A stretch of DNA of 64,000 bases from Nocardioides oceani (GCF_030412965.1 NZ_JAUHJQ010000001.1:214743-278742); one strand, 5' to 3'; shown: positions 7,689-16,694, numbered from the stretch's first letter. Numbers and translations: made by a program. The notes: generated by a model from the letters alone, not told the origin.

Positions 7689-8531
7689 ATGAGCAGCACC
7701 GCCACGACCGCCGGGGCCCGCGACCACGCCCGCGCGCAGGAGGGGACGGTCGCCGACACGATGCCGACCGTCCCGGCCGCCGGAGCCGCCGGGCTCCCCG
7801 GCGGCCTGCCCGCGGGCGTCGCCGCCGACGACGTCGTCTGGGCCGAGACCGTCGCGGGCGGTGGCTACGGCCACCGCGTGCTGGCCGCCGGCACGACCGT
7901 CCGGCTCACCGACACGACGGGCGACGCGTGCGCCGGCCTGCTGCTCCACCACGCCGGCATGCCGTGGGAGCGACTCAACGTCGCCGACACCGTCAAGGTG
8001 CAGTGGCAGGTCTACTCCGCGGCCGGCCAGCTGCTGCTCAGCGACCAGGGCCGCGTCCTGGCCACGGTCCTCGAGGACACCTCGGGCCACCACGACGCGG
8101 TGTACGGCGCCTCGACGCAGGCGCGCAACGAGGAGCGGTACGGCGACGGGTCGCCCGAGGGCCCCTCTCCCGCGGGCCGCGAGCTGTTCGTCCTCGGCGC
8201 GGTCAAGCACGGGCTGGGCCGCCGCGACGTCCCGCCGTCGGTCTCGTTCTTCCAGGGCGTCCGGATCGACGACGGCGGCCGTCCGGCCTGGCAGGGCTCG
8301 GCCGGCCCCGGCCGGAGCGTCACCCTGCGGACCGAGCTCCCGGTCGTGCTGCTGCTGGCCAACGCGGCGCACCCGCTGGACCCCCGGGCGGCGTACACCG
8401 TCGGTCCGCTGGAGGTCCTCGCCTGGCGCGGGCAGCCGACGGCCCCCGACGACCCGCTGTGGGACGCGACGCCCGAGGGGCGCCGCGCCTTCGAGAACAC
8501 CGCCGACCTCCGGAAGGGGCTGGGACTGTGA
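7689..8531 (+). CDS. DUF1989 protein, urea-carboxylase-associated protein 1 / carboxyguanidine deiminase subunit
   Basis: 280 residues. The core contains the family signature DTTGDACAGLLLHH, ERLNVADTVKVQWQ, GRVLATVLEDTSGHHDAVYG and VSFFQGVRI. DUF1989 pairs beside a urea-carboxylase homologue have been characterised as the two subunits of carboxyguanidine deiminase (CgdA/CgdB), which turns carboxyguanidine into allophanate and ammonia. The family binds a metal through Cys and His residues; GDAC and the HH of SGHHD are candidates. ATG at 7689 follows AAGGAG; residues 1-45 are a poorly conserved Ala/Gly-rich extension. The stop overlaps the next start by 4 nt (GTGA), so the two subunits are translationally coupled. 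Assignment of urea or guanidine rests on context. Confidence 0.85.
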   Translation: MSSTATTAGARDHARAQEGTVADTMPTVPAAGAAGLPGGLPAGVAADDVVWAETVAGGGYGHRVLAAGTTVRLTDTTGDACAGLLLHHAGMPWERLNVADTVKVQWQVYSAAGQLLLSDQGRVLATVLEDTSGHHDAVYGASTQARNEERYGDGSPEGPSPAGRELFVLGAVKHGLGRRDVPPSVSFFQGVRIDDGGRPAWQGSAGPGRSVTLRTELPVVLLLANAAHPLDPRAAYTVGPLEVLAWRGQPTAPDDPLWDATPEGRRAFENTADLRKGLGL

Positions 8532-9169
8532 CCACCACCGAGACGACGCTCGCGACCGGCGTCCGCGAGGTCCACCGCGAGACCGTGGCACCGCGTGCGC
8601 CGTGGTCGCGGACCCTGACCCGGGGCCAGGTGCTGACCATCGTCGACCTCGACGGCAACCAGGCCGTCGACTTCCTGGCCTACGACGCCCACGACACCTC
8701 GCGGGCCTACAGCGCGCAGGCGACCCTGCAGGCGCAGGACTCGGTCTTCCTCACCACCGGAAGTGTGCTGCGCGACAACGAGTCCGCCCCGCTGCTGACC
8801 GTCGTCGCCGACGAGGTCGGCCGGCACGACACGCTCGGCGGCGCCTGCTCGAAGGAGTCGAACACCCTGCGCTACGGCCACCACACGTGGGGCCAGCACG
8901 CGTGCGTGGAGAACTTCATGCGCGAGCTGTCGCGCTACGGGCTGGGCAAGCGCGACCACGTCGCGAACGTCAACTGGTACATGAACGTGCCGGTCGACCC
9001 CGACGGCGCGCTCGGCATCGTCGACGGCATCTCCGCGCCGGGGCTCTCGCTGAGCCTGCGCGCCGAGAAGGACGTGCTCGTCGTCGTCTCCAACTGCCCC
9101 CAGGTCAACAACCCGTGCAACGGCTTCGACCCCAGCCGCGCCGAGATGATCGTGACGGACCCGGCATGA
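8528..9169 (+). CDS. DUF1989 protein, urea-carboxylase-associated protein 2 / carboxyguanidine deiminase subunit
   Basis: 213 residues, the second and shorter DUF1989 subunit. Signatures are GQVLTIVDLDGNQAVDFLAYDAHD, RAYSAQATLQAQ, GGACSKESNTLRYGHHT, CVENFMRELSRYGL, NVNWYMNVPV and SNCPQVNNPCNGFDP, the characteristic C-terminal motif of the family. It starts with GTG at 8528 inside the stop of the first subunit and its own TGA overlaps the ATG of the carboxylase (ATGA), indicating strict co-translation. Probable role: complex with the preceding protein to deiminate carboxyguanidine made by the downstream carboxylase. Confidence 0.87.
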   Translation: MTTTETTLATGVREVHRETVAPRAPWSRTLTRGQVLTIVDLDGNQAVDFLAYDAHDTSRAYSAQATLQAQDSVFLTTGSVLRDNESAPLLTVVADEVGRHDTLGGACSKESNTLRYGHHTWGQHACVENFMRELSRYGLGKRDHVANVNWYMNVPVDPDGALGIVDGISAPGLSLSLRAEKDVLVVVSNCPQVNNPCNGFDPSRAEMIVTDPA

Positions 9170-12100
9170 GCGGCACGCTGCTGGTCGCCAACCGCGGCGA
9201 GATCGCCTGCCGCGTCCTGCGGACCGCCCGCGAGCTGGGCTGGCGCACGGTCGCGGTCTTCTCCGACGCCGACCGCGGGGCCGCGCACGTCCACCTCGCC
9301 GACACCTCGGTGCACCTCGGGCCGACGGCCCCGCGGGAGAGCTACCTCGACGTCGACGCGGTGCTGCGCGCCGCCGCCGAGACCGGGACGACCGCGATCC
9401 ACCCCGGTTACGGGTTCCTCTCGGAGGACGCGACCTTCGCCGAGCGGGTCGAGGCCGCGGGGATCGCCTTCGTCGGCCCGACGCCGCACCAGCTGCGCGT
9501 CTTCGGCGCCAAGCACACCGCCCGCGAGGCCGCGACCGCCGCCGGCGTACCCGTCTTCCCGGGTACCGGCCTGCTCGCCGACGCCGAGGACGCCGTGGCG
9601 CAGGTCGAGGCGATCGGCTACCCGGTGATGCTCAAGGCGACCGGCGGTGGTGGCGGGATCGGCATGACCGTGTGCCGCACCCCCGACGAGCTCCGCGCCG
9701 GCTATGCCTCGGTGAGCCGGCTGGCGGGGGCGAGCTTCGGGTCGACCGGCGTCTTCGCCGAGCGGTACGTCGAGCACGCCCGCCATGTGGAGGTCCAGGT
9801 GTTCGGCGACGGCGCGGGCCGCGTGGTCTCCCTCGGCGACCGCGACTGCTCGCTGCAGCGGCGCAACCAGAAGGTCGTCGAGGAGGCGCCCGCCCCGGCG
9901 CTGCCCGACGTCGTCCGCGAGCGGCTGCACGCCTCCGCGCGCGACCTCGCCGCCTCGCTCGACTACCGCTCGGCCGGCACGGTGGAGTTCGTCTACGACG
10001 CCGAGCGCGAGGAGGCATCCTTCCTCGAGGTCAACGCGCGGCTGCAGGTCGAGCACCCGGTCACCGAGCAGGTCACCGGCGTCGACCTGGTCGGCTGGAT
10101 GCTGCGGCTGACCGACGGGGACACCGCCGGCCTCGACGAGGTGCTCGGCGACGCCAGGACCGGGGCCGTCCCGGTGACCGGCCACGCGGTGGAGGCCCGG
10201 GTGTACGCCGAGGACCCGGCGCTCGACTTCCGGCCCAGCGCCGGGCTGCTCACCGGCGTCGACCTGCCCGAGGGCCCGGGCGTCCGCGTCGACGGCTGGG
10301 TCGAGACCGGCACCGACGTGACCACCGCCTACGACCCCCTGCTGGCCAAGGTGATCGGCACCGGCGCCACCCGCGAGGAGGCCGTCGCCACCCTCGCCGC
10401 CGCGCTGGACCGCACCCGGATGGACGGCATCGAGGTCAACCTCGGCATGCTCCGCGCGGTCCTCGCGCTGCCCGGCTTCGCCGCGGCCACCCACTCCACC
10501 CGCACCCTCGACGGCGCCGGCGACCCCGAGCCGCGGATCACCGTGGACCGACCCGGCCTGATGACGACCGTCCAGGACGTCACCGGCCGTCTCGGCCTCT
10601 GGCAGGTCGGCGTCCCGCCGAGCGGCGCGATGGACGGCCGCTCGCTGCGGCTGGCCAACCTCGCGCTCGGCAACGACGGGAACGCCGCCGGACTGGAGAG
10701 CACCGCCACCGGCCCCGCGCTGCGGTTCACCCACGCGACGCGGGTCTGCGTCACCGGCGCCCCCGCGGTCGTCACCGTCGACGGCACGCCGGTGCCGATG
10801 TGGGAGCCGGTCGAGGTGCCCGCCGGCGGCACGCTCGACGTCGGCGACGCCACCGCCGGGATGCGGACGTACGTCGCCCTCGCCGGCGGCCTCGACGTGC
10901 CGGCGTACCTCGGCAGCGCGGCGACGTTCACCCTCGGCCAGTTCGGCGGCCACGGCGGCCGCGCGCTGCGGCCCGGCGACGTCCTGCGCACCGGACCGGC
11001 ACCGGCACCGGGCGCCGGCACCGGCCCGGTGGACCCCGCCCTGCGTCCGCAGGTCGACAGCCACTGGGAGCTCGCGGTGACCGAGGGGCCGCACGGCGCG
11101 CCGGACTTCTTCACCCGCGAGGACATGGAGCAGCTGTTCGCGACCGACTACGCGGTCCACTTCAACTCCGCGCGCACCGGCGTGCGGCTGGTGGGGCCCA
11201 AGCCCACCTGGGCGCGGAGCGACGGCGGCGAGGCCGGCCTGCACCCCTCGAACATCCACGACAACGCCTACTCCGTCGGCGCGCTCGACTTCACCGGCGA
11301 CACCCCGATCCTGCTCGGCCCCGACGGCCCGAGCCTGGGCGGCTTCGTCTGCCCGGTCACGGTCGTCCGCGCCGACCGGTGGAAGCTCGGCCAGCTGCGC
11401 CCCGGCGACACGGTCCGCTTCGTGCCGGTCCGCGCCGACGCGGCACCGTCCACGCGGCCGCTCGCGCTGCCGGCGTACGTCCCCGGCGGCGACGGCGACG
11501 ACGGCGTGCTGCGCCGCCGCGACGGCGAGGTGCCGGTGACCTACCGGCGCAGCGGCGACGACAACGTGCTCGTGGAGTACGGCGACCTGGTGCTCGACCT
11601 CGGGCTGCGGGCCCGGGTGCACGCGCTGCACACCGCGCTGGCCGAGCGGCGCGTCCGCGGCGTCGTCGACCTGACCCCGGGCATCCGCTCGCTGCAGGTC
11701 CACGTCGACCCCGACGTGCTGCCGGTGCCGGTCCTGCTCGACCTGCTCGCCGAGGTGGAGGAGTCGCTGCCGGCCGTCTCGGAGCTGGTCGTGCCCTCGC
11801 GGCACGTCCGGCTGCCGCTGAGCTGGGACGACCCGGCCTGCCGGGAGGCGATCGCGCGCTACACCGCCGGCGTCCGCGACGACGCGCCGTGGTGCCCGTC
11901 GAACCTGGAGTTCATCCGGAGGGTCAACGGGCTGGCGTCGGTCGACGACGTGCACCGGACGGTCTTCGACGCGGAGTACCTCGTGCTGGGCCTCGGCGAC
12001 GTCTACCTCGGCGCCCCGGTCGCCACGCCGCTGGACCCGCGGCGCCGGCTGGTCACCACCAAGTACAACCCCGCCCGCACCTGGACCGCCGAGAACTCCG

Positions 12101-12756
12101 TCGGCATCGGCGGCGCCTACCTGTGCATCTACGGCATGGAGGGGCCTGGCGGCTACCAGTTCGTCGGGCGCACCACGCAGGTGTGGTCGCGGCACCGCAC
12201 GAGCGCGGCCTTCGAGCCGGGCTCGCCGTGGCTGCTGCGGTTCTTCGACCGGATCAGCTGGTACCCCGTCGAGGCCGAGGAGCTGCTCGACCTCCGCGCC
12301 GACCTCGCTGCCGGCCGCGGCAGCGTCGACATCACCGACGGGTCGTTCTCGCTCGCCGACTACCAGGCGTTCCTGGACCGCGAGGCCACCTCGATCGCGG
12401 CCTTCCGCGAGCAGCAGGCCGTCGCGTTCGGCGCCGAGCGCGCGGCGTGGGAGGCCTCGGGCGAGTTCGACCGCGCCGAGGCCGCGGAGGCGGCGGTCGT
12501 CACCGAGACGGCCGACGTCGAGGTGCCGGACGGCGGCTCCCGGGTCGACGCGCCGTTCGTCGCGAACGTGTGGAAGGTCGACGTCACCGCCGGCGACGTC
12601 GTCGAGGAGGGACAGACGCTCGTGTCGCTGGAGGCGATGAAGATGGAGACGCACGTGTCCGCGCCCGGTCCGGGTCGCGTCGTGCAGGTGCTCGCCAATC
12701 CCGGCACGCAGGTCGCCCCCGGCGACGCCCTTGTGGTGCTGGAGCCGGTCGCGTGA
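9166..12756 (+). CDS. Biotin-dependent urea/guanidine carboxylase
   Basis: 1196 residues, single-chain carboxylase. Biotin carboxylase domain at about 1-450 (LLVANRGEIACR at the start, ATP-grasp loop MLKATGGGGGIGM near 155-167, EVNARLQVEHPVTE). Then a carboxyltransferase made of a KipA-like half (about 460-760, ITVDRPGLMTTVQD, HPSNIHDN at 693-700, DGPSLGGFVCP) and a KipI-like half (about 780-1000, DDNVLVEYGDLVLDL). The C-terminal biotinyl domain carries EAMKMETH with the biotinylated Lys at 1159. Homologues are usually labelled urea carboxylase, but those linked to two DUF1989 proteins act on guanidine. The residue that separates the two activities maps close to the HPSNIHDN motif; I cannot place it with certainty. 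Overlaps both neighbours by 4 nt. Confidence 0.93.
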   Translation: MSGTLLVANRGEIACRVLRTARELGWRTVAVFSDADRGAAHVHLADTSVHLGPTAPRESYLDVDAVLRAAAETGTTAIHPGYGFLSEDATFAERVEAAGIAFVGPTPHQLRVFGAKHTAREAATAAGVPVFPGTGLLADAEDAVAQVEAIGYPVMLKATGGGGGIGMTVCRTPDELRAGYASVSRLAGASFGSTGVFAERYVEHARHVEVQVFGDGAGRVVSLGDRDCSLQRRNQKVVEEAPAPALPDVVRERLHASARDLAASLDYRSAGTVEFVYDAEREEASFLEVNARLQVEHPVTEQVTGVDLVGWMLRLTDGDTAGLDEVLGDARTGAVPVTGHAVEARVYAEDPALDFRPSAGLLTGVDLPEGPGVRVDGWVETGTDVTTAYDPLLAKVIGTGATREEAVATLAAALDRTRMDGIEVNLGMLRAVLALPGFAAATHSTRTLDGAGDPEPRITVDRPGLMTTVQDVTGRLGLWQVGVPPSGAMDGRSLRLANLALGNDGNAAGLESTATGPALRFTHATRVCVTGAPAVVTVDGTPVPMWEPVEVPAGGTLDVGDATAGMRTYVALAGGLDVPAYLGSAATFTLGQFGGHGGRALRPGDVLRTGPAPAPGAGTGPVDPALRPQVDSHWELAVTEGPHGAPDFFTREDMEQLFATDYAVHFNSARTGVRLVGPKPTWARSDGGEAGLHPSNIHDNAYSVGALDFTGDTPILLGPDGPSLGGFVCPVTVVRADRWKLGQLRPGDTVRFVPVRADAAPSTRPLALPAYVPGGDGDDGVLRRRDGEVPVTYRRSGDDNVLVEYGDLVLDLGLRARVHALHTALAERRVRGVVDLTPGIRSLQVHVDPDVLPVPVLLDLLAEVEESLPAVSELVVPSRHVRLPLSWDDPACREAIARYTAGVRDDAPWCPSNLEFIRRVNGLASVDDVHRTVFDAEYLVLGLGDVYLGAPVATPLDPRRRLVTTKYNPARTWTAENSVGIGGAYLCIYGMEGPGGYQFVGRTTQVWSRHRTSAAFEPGSPWLLRFFDRISWYPVEAEELLDLRADLAAGRGSVDITDGSFSLADYQAFLDREATSIAAFREQQAVAFGAERAAWEASGEFDRAEAAEAAVVTETADVEVPDGGSRVDAPFVANVWKVDVTAGDVVEEGQTLVSLEAMKMETHVSAPGPGRVVQVLANPGTQVAPGDALVVLEPVA

Positions 12757-14501
12757 GCCGGGTGCGGGCGGCGTACGCCGGCATCGATGCGGTCGACCGG
12801 CCCGAGGTGTGGATCGCGCTGCGCCCGGAGGCCGAGGTGCAGGCGGAGCACGACGCGGCGCTCGCCGCCGGCGGGCCGCTCGCCGGCCTCCTGCTCGCGG
12901 TCAAGGGGAACGTCGACGTCGCCGGGATCCCCACGACCGCCGGCTGCCCGACGTACGCCGCGGGGCCGGCCGCCGCCGACGCGACCGCCGTCGCGCGGCT
13001 CCGCGCGACCGGGGCGAGCGTGCTGGGCGTGGCCAACCTCGACCAGTTCGCCACCGGCCTGGTCGGCCAGCGCAGCCCGTACGGCGGCGTGCGGGACGCC
13101 CGCCGGCCGGCGTACGTCTCCGGCGGGTCGAGCTCCGGCTCGGCGGTCGCCGTCGCGCTCGGGCTGGCCGACGTCGCGATCGGCACCGACACCGCCGGCT
13201 CCGGTCGGGTCCCGGCTGCCTTCCAGGGGATCGTCGGGATCAAGCCGACCCTCGGTGTCGTGTCGACCGCCGGCGTCGTGCCCGCCTGCCGCTCCTGGGA
13301 CGCGGTGACCGTCTTCGCCCGCGACCTCGACACGGCCGAGGCCGCGATGGGCGCCATGGCCGGCGGGCCCGGCACCCGCCCGTGGCCCGCCGACGCGCCG
13401 CTGGCGGCGCCGCCGGGGGCGCGGGTGGCGGTGCCCGACGACCTCCTCGGTCTCGCGCCGGCCTGGGCGGCGGGCTTCGCGGCCTCCGTCGAGCGGCTCC
13501 GAGCTGCGGGGTGCACCGTCGAGGCGATCTCGTTCGCGCCGTTCCTCGAGGCGGCCCGACTGCTGTACGACGGCGCGCTGGTGGCCGAGCGGCACGCCGC
13601 CGTCGGCGCGTTCGTCGACGCCCACCGCGACGACCCCGACGCCGGGCTGGACCCCACCGTCGCCGCGATCATCGCCCGCGCGGGCTCGCTCACCGGCTCC
13701 GCGATGGTGCGGGACCTGGCGCGGCTCGAGGAGCTCGGCGCGGTGTGCGCCTCGGCCATGGCGGGGTACGACGCGCTGCTGGTGCCGACCGCACCGGGCC
13801 ACCCGACCCGGGAGGCCGTCGCCGCCGACCCGGTCGGGGTGAACTCCTGGCTCGGAACCTGGACCAACTTCTGCAACCTGCTCGACCTCTGCGCGGTGGC
13901 CGTGCCGGCCGGCACCGTCGACGAGGGGCCGGCCGGGCCCGCGCAGCTCGGCGTCACCGTCCTGGCGCGCCCCTTCCACGACGCCGTCGCGGCGGACCTG
14001 GCGCGGCTGGTGCTCCTGGCGCCGGAGCCGGTCGCCGCCCCCGGCGCCGCCGCTCCCCTGCCCCGCCCCGGGGTGCCGTGGTCCGTGATGGCGGGTGCGT
14101 CGTCGGTGCCGCTGCTCGTCGTCGGCGCCCACCGGCGCGGCCAGCCGCTCGAGCACGAGCTCACCTCCCGCGGCGCGCGCTGGGCGGGCACGGCGCGCAC
14201 GTCCGCGGCGTACCGGCTCCTCGCCCTCGACACCGTCCCGCCCAAGCCCGGACTGGTGCGCGCCGCCCCCGGAGCGGGCGGCGTCGGGGTGGTCGGCGAG
14301 CTGTGGCAGCTGCCGGTCGCCGCGCTGGGCGACTTCCTCTCCGCCCTGCCGGCGCCGATGGCACTGGGCCGGGTCGAGCTCGAGGACGGGACGTGGGTGA
14401 CCGGCTTCGGGTGCGCCGCGGACGCCGCGGCGAGCGGGCGCGACATCTCCGAGCACGGCGACTGGGTGCGCTACCTCGAGGCGGTCGCCGCGGGCGGGTG
14501 A
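12753..14501 (+). CDS. atzF: Allophanate hydrolase
   Basis: 582 residues; hydrolyses allophanate to ammonia and carbon dioxide, the last step of urea-amidolyase and guanidine carboxylase pathways. The N-terminal amidase-signature domain shows the Ser-cisSer-Lys triad: Lys in LLAVKGNVDVAG (about residue 51), the GGSSSGSAVAVALG loop (about 124-137) and the nucleophile region TDTAGSGRVPAAFQG (about 147-161). From about residue 450 onward is the extra C-terminal domain typical of AtzF/Dur1 (PLLVVGAHRRGQPLEHEL, GEVELEDGTWVTGFG-like segments). GTG start at 12753 overlaps the carboxylase stop (GTGA). Last gene of the four-gene operon. Confidence 0.94.
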   Translation: MSRVRAAYAGIDAVDRPEVWIALRPEAEVQAEHDAALAAGGPLAGLLLAVKGNVDVAGIPTTAGCPTYAAGPAAADATAVARLRATGASVLGVANLDQFATGLVGQRSPYGGVRDARRPAYVSGGSSSGSAVAVALGLADVAIGTDTAGSGRVPAAFQGIVGIKPTLGVVSTAGVVPACRSWDAVTVFARDLDTAEAAMGAMAGGPGTRPWPADAPLAAPPGARVAVPDDLLGLAPAWAAGFAASVERLRAAGCTVEAISFAPFLEAARLLYDGALVAERHAAVGAFVDAHRDDPDAGLDPTVAAIIARAGSLTGSAMVRDLARLEELGAVCASAMAGYDALLVPTAPGHPTREAVAADPVGVNSWLGTWTNFCNLLDLCAVAVPAGTVDEGPAGPAQLGVTVLARPFHDAVAADLARLVLLAPEPVAAPGAAAPLPRPGVPWSVMAGASSVPLLVVGAHRRGQPLEHELTSRGARWAGTARTSAAYRLLALDTVPPKPGLVRAAPGAGGVGVVGELWQLPVAALGDFLSALPAPMALGRVELEDGTWVTGFGCAADAAASGRDISEHGDWVRYLEAVAAGG

Positions 14502-14535
14502 CCTGCGGAGCCTCGGCCGGGACCAGGCGGTCGGC

Positions 14536-15483
14536 TCAGGCGACGGTGGTCGGGGCCTCGGCGAGCTCGAGGGCGAACCACACGGTCGTCCCGGTCGCGT
14601 CGCGCTCCGAGCCCCAGCGGGTCGACAGCGCGTCGACCAGCTGCAGGCCGCGGCCGTAGACGCGGAGCGGGTCGAGGTCCTCGGAGGGGTGCGGCTCGCC
14701 GGCGCTCGGCTTGCCGAGCCCACCGAGGTCGCGGACGGTCACCGTCAGCACCCCGCCGTCGAGGACCACCCGCAGCTCCGAGGCGGTGCCGGCGTGGACG
14801 ACCGCGTTGGTGACCAGCTCCGAGAGGCACAGCTGCGCGTCGTCGACCACCTCGCCCTCGACGTCCCACGCGTGCAGCCGCTCGCGCAGGAACCGCCGCG
14901 CGGCCCCGGTCGCCCGCGGACTGCTCTCCAGCAGCACGCTGGCGGTCAGCGCCCCCTCGGGCACGGCCGGCTCCTCGGGGACCGCGTCGGATCCCTGCCG
15001 ACCGGACACGAGCCGCACGCGACGTACGGCGTCCGAGGCGCGGCGCGCGATCGAGTGCAAGGTGGCGAGCCGGCGCTCGTCGAGGGCGGAGCGGTCGCCG
15101 AAGAACACCAGCAGACCACCGATCGGCGAGCCGGTCCCCGGCAACGGCAGCGCGGCCAGCGCCGCGACCCCGCGGTCGCGCTGGCGCTGCAGGTAGGTGG
15201 CGTAGCGGTCGCCGAACTCCTCGAGCCCGCCGCTCACCACCTCGCCGGTGCGCACCACCGTCGTCAGCGGCACGTCGTCGTAGGCGTCGACGTGGCACCA
15301 GTCGAGGTCCGCCTGCTCCAGGGCCGCCACGCTGTCGACGAACCGCAACCGCCGGCCGCCGCCCTCGCTCAGCGCCAGCGCCGCCCGCACGACCGCCGGG
15401 CCACCGGCCACCACGGCCAGGACGGCCCGGACGACCTGGTCGACGTCGTGGGCGTCGCGCAGGAAGGGGTCCAGCATCGGCAT
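14536..15483 (-). CDS. GAF-like sensor with anti-sigma-type histidine-kinase ATPase domain
   Basis: About 315 residues. The N-terminal half (about 20-170) resembles a GAF domain (HVDAYDDVPLTTVVRTGEVV, PIGGLLVFFGDRSALDERR). The C-terminal half is a HATPase_c domain of the RsbW/SpoIIAB type with N-box AQLCLSELVTNAVVHAG and G-box YGRGLQLVDALSTRWG, but no DHp histidine, so it is an anti-sigma factor or orphan ATPase rather than a sensor kinase. Such proteins in actinobacteria control alternative sigma factors or PP2C phosphatases. Start is uncertain: ATG at 15483 or 15477, or a GTG at 15546 with GGAGG 16 nt upstream. No partner gene is adjacent. Confidence 0.75.
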   Translation of the reverse strand: MPMLDPFLRDAHDVDQVVRAVLAVVAGGPAVVRAALALSEGGGRRLRFVDSVAALEQADLDWCHVDAYDDVPLTTVVRTGEVVSGGLEEFGDRYATYLQRQRDRGVAALAALPLPGTGSPIGGLLVFFGDRSALDERRLATLHSIARRASDAVRRVRLVSGRQGSDAVPEEPAVPEGALTASVLLESSPRATGAARRFLRERLHAWDVEGEVVDDAQLCLSELVTNAVVHAGTASELRVVLDGGVLTVTVRDLGGLGKPSAGEPHPSEDLDPLRVYGRGLQLVDALSTRWGSERDATGTTVWFALELAEAPTTVA

Positions 15484-15671
15484 GGGTCCGGTCGACGCGC
15501 CGAGGCCCCCGCCCGGCACCGACGAGGTCCCCACTTCGCCTTGCACGGGTGACAGCGTAAAGCCTCCGGGCCGTTCCGGCGCGCGACGATCACGCCGGAC
15601 TCCTCGCCGGCGCGGCGCGGCGGATCGCGCCGTGCGGGTCGGCCGCGCGGACCGCCACCCGATCAGCCACA

Positions 15672-16031
15672 ATGCCTGACGTGGCGGCGGGCAAGCGGGC
15701 GGGATCGAGGCGGGGCGCGAAGCGCCGGCCCGGGTTCCAGCCGCGGCTGGCCCTGCTGGCCCTCGGCATCACGGCGCTGGTCGTCGCCTGGGGCTACCTC
15801 GTGTACGCCGCCATCGACTTCGGCGCGACCGCGCGCGGTGGCGAGTCGGCAGCGTGGTGGTTCCTCGGCCTCGCCTCGGTCGGTGCGGTCGCCTGCCTCT
15901 TCGCCGGGCTGATGCTCGTCGCCCGCCTGCTGCGCGCGCTCGGCATCACCTCTCCCCCGCCGCCGCGCGAGGACCAGCCCGACCGCCCGGACCGGCCCGC
16001 CACTCCCGGCGGCCGGCGCGCCGCCCGCTGA
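15672..16031 (+). CDS. Small membrane protein of unknown function
   Basis: 119 residues. An N-terminal basic segment (KRAGSRRGAKRRPGF) precedes two transmembrane helices at about 27-48 (LALLALGITALVVAWGYLVY) and 62-88 (WWFLGLASVGAVACLFAGLM). The C-terminus is a short Pro/Arg/Asp-rich cytoplasmic tail. The positive-inside rule puts both ends in the cytoplasm. It could also start at the GTG at 15681. It is divergent from the anti-sigma-like gene. No family recognised. Confidence 0.65.
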   Translation: MPDVAAGKRAGSRRGAKRRPGFQPRLALLALGITALVVAWGYLVYAAIDFGATARGGESAAWWFLGLASVGAVACLFAGLMLVARLLRALGITSPPPPREDQPDRPDRPATPGGRRAAR

Positions 16032-16098
16032 TCGGACCTCCTGGTCACTCCCCGGCCGGACGGGCTCGCATCGCGTGGAGTCGGTCGCCGCAGCCGCG

Positions 16099-16186
16099 AG
16101 CTTCATCGGGGCCCCGCTGGAGCTGACGGTCCCCGGGCTGAGCTCCAGCCGGGCGCCAAGAGGTTCAGCGGGGGCCTGATGAAGCT
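16099..16186. repeat. Long imperfect inverted repeat in the 16.0-16.3 kb intergenic region
   Basis: AGCTTCATCGGGGCCCCGCT at 16099-16118 pairs with 16167-16186 at 17 of 20 positions, and a shorter pair GGAGCT / GAGCTCC lies inside. The rest of the 306-bp gap holds a terminator hairpin and no gene I can support. Confidence 0.5.
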
Positions 16187-16242
16187 GACGGCCCGAGCAC
16201 GGGACCCGTCCCGCCCGGACAGGGGTGCCCCCGGACAAGCCG

Positions 16243-16274
16243 CAGGGGCGGGGCCGCGAACGGCCCCGCCCCTG
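16243..16274. terminator. Strong hairpin, probable terminator of the LysM gene
   Basis: A perfect 14-bp stem (CAGGGGCGGGGCCG at 16243-16256 with its complement at 16261-16274) closes a CGAA tetraloop. It lies 64 bp beyond the stop of the minus-strand LysM gene and about 210 bp beyond the plus-strand membrane-protein gene. A short TCTTCC follows on the plus strand. It could work in both directions. Confidence 0.7.
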
Positions 16275-16337
16275 TCTTCCCCGGTTCGCCAGCCGGGGTC
16301 GAAGCGGCTGGCGACGTCTGTGGTGGCTCTCCGGTCG

Positions 16338-16694
16338 TCAGGACACCGGGACGACGAGGCGCTGGCCGGCGTCCAGCACGGCCGTGTCGAGCGCGTTGAG
16401 CCGCTCGATCTCGGCCATCATCCCGCGCACGTCGCCGTCGTCGGCGAGGTCGGCGGCGATGCCCCAGAGGGTGTCGCCGGTCCCGACCATCACCACGCGG
16501 GTGGGCTCGGGCGTGCCGGCCTCCCCGGTGGCGACCGAGCCGGCCGCGATGAACAGGCCCACGCCGAGCACGAACGCCAGCGACAGCAGGAACACCACGA
16601 GCCGGCCGCGCCGGGTCAGCCGCACCGTCGCGGGACGGCCGGCGAGCTGGGGCGTGCGGACGTACGGGGCGCGGGTGGCGGTGATGGTGCTCAT
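16338..16694 (-). CDS. LysM-domain membrane protein, probable SOS-induced cell-division inhibitor
   Basis: 118 residues: a basic N-terminus, one transmembrane helix at about 32-54 (LVVFLLSLAFVLGVGLFIAAG) and a C-terminal LysM peptidoglycan-binding domain (VMVGTGDTLWGIAADL, then IERLNALDTAVLDAGQRLVVP). This architecture, and its position near lexA and nrdR, match Rv2719c (ChiZ) of M. tuberculosis, a DNA-damage-induced cell-wall/division inhibitor and functional counterpart of Bacillus YneA. Upstream, at 16812-16827 and 16864-16879, are LexA-box-like sequences, supporting damage induction. The ATG at 16694 is preceded by AGGAGG. The family and SOS link are strong; division inhibition is inferred. 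Confidence 0.85.
   Translation of the reverse strand: MSTITATRAPYVRTPQLAGRPATVRLTRRGRLVVFLLSLAFVLGVGLFIAAGSVATGEAGTPEPTRVVMVGTGDTLWGIAADLADDGDVRGMMAEIERLNALDTAVLDAGQRLVVPVS

Noticed and set aside
8935..12654. 1239-residue minus-strand frame opposite the carboxylase
   Set aside because: It mirrors the carboxylase coding sequence, has an Arg/His/Ala-rich low-complexity product and no recognisable start signal or domain.
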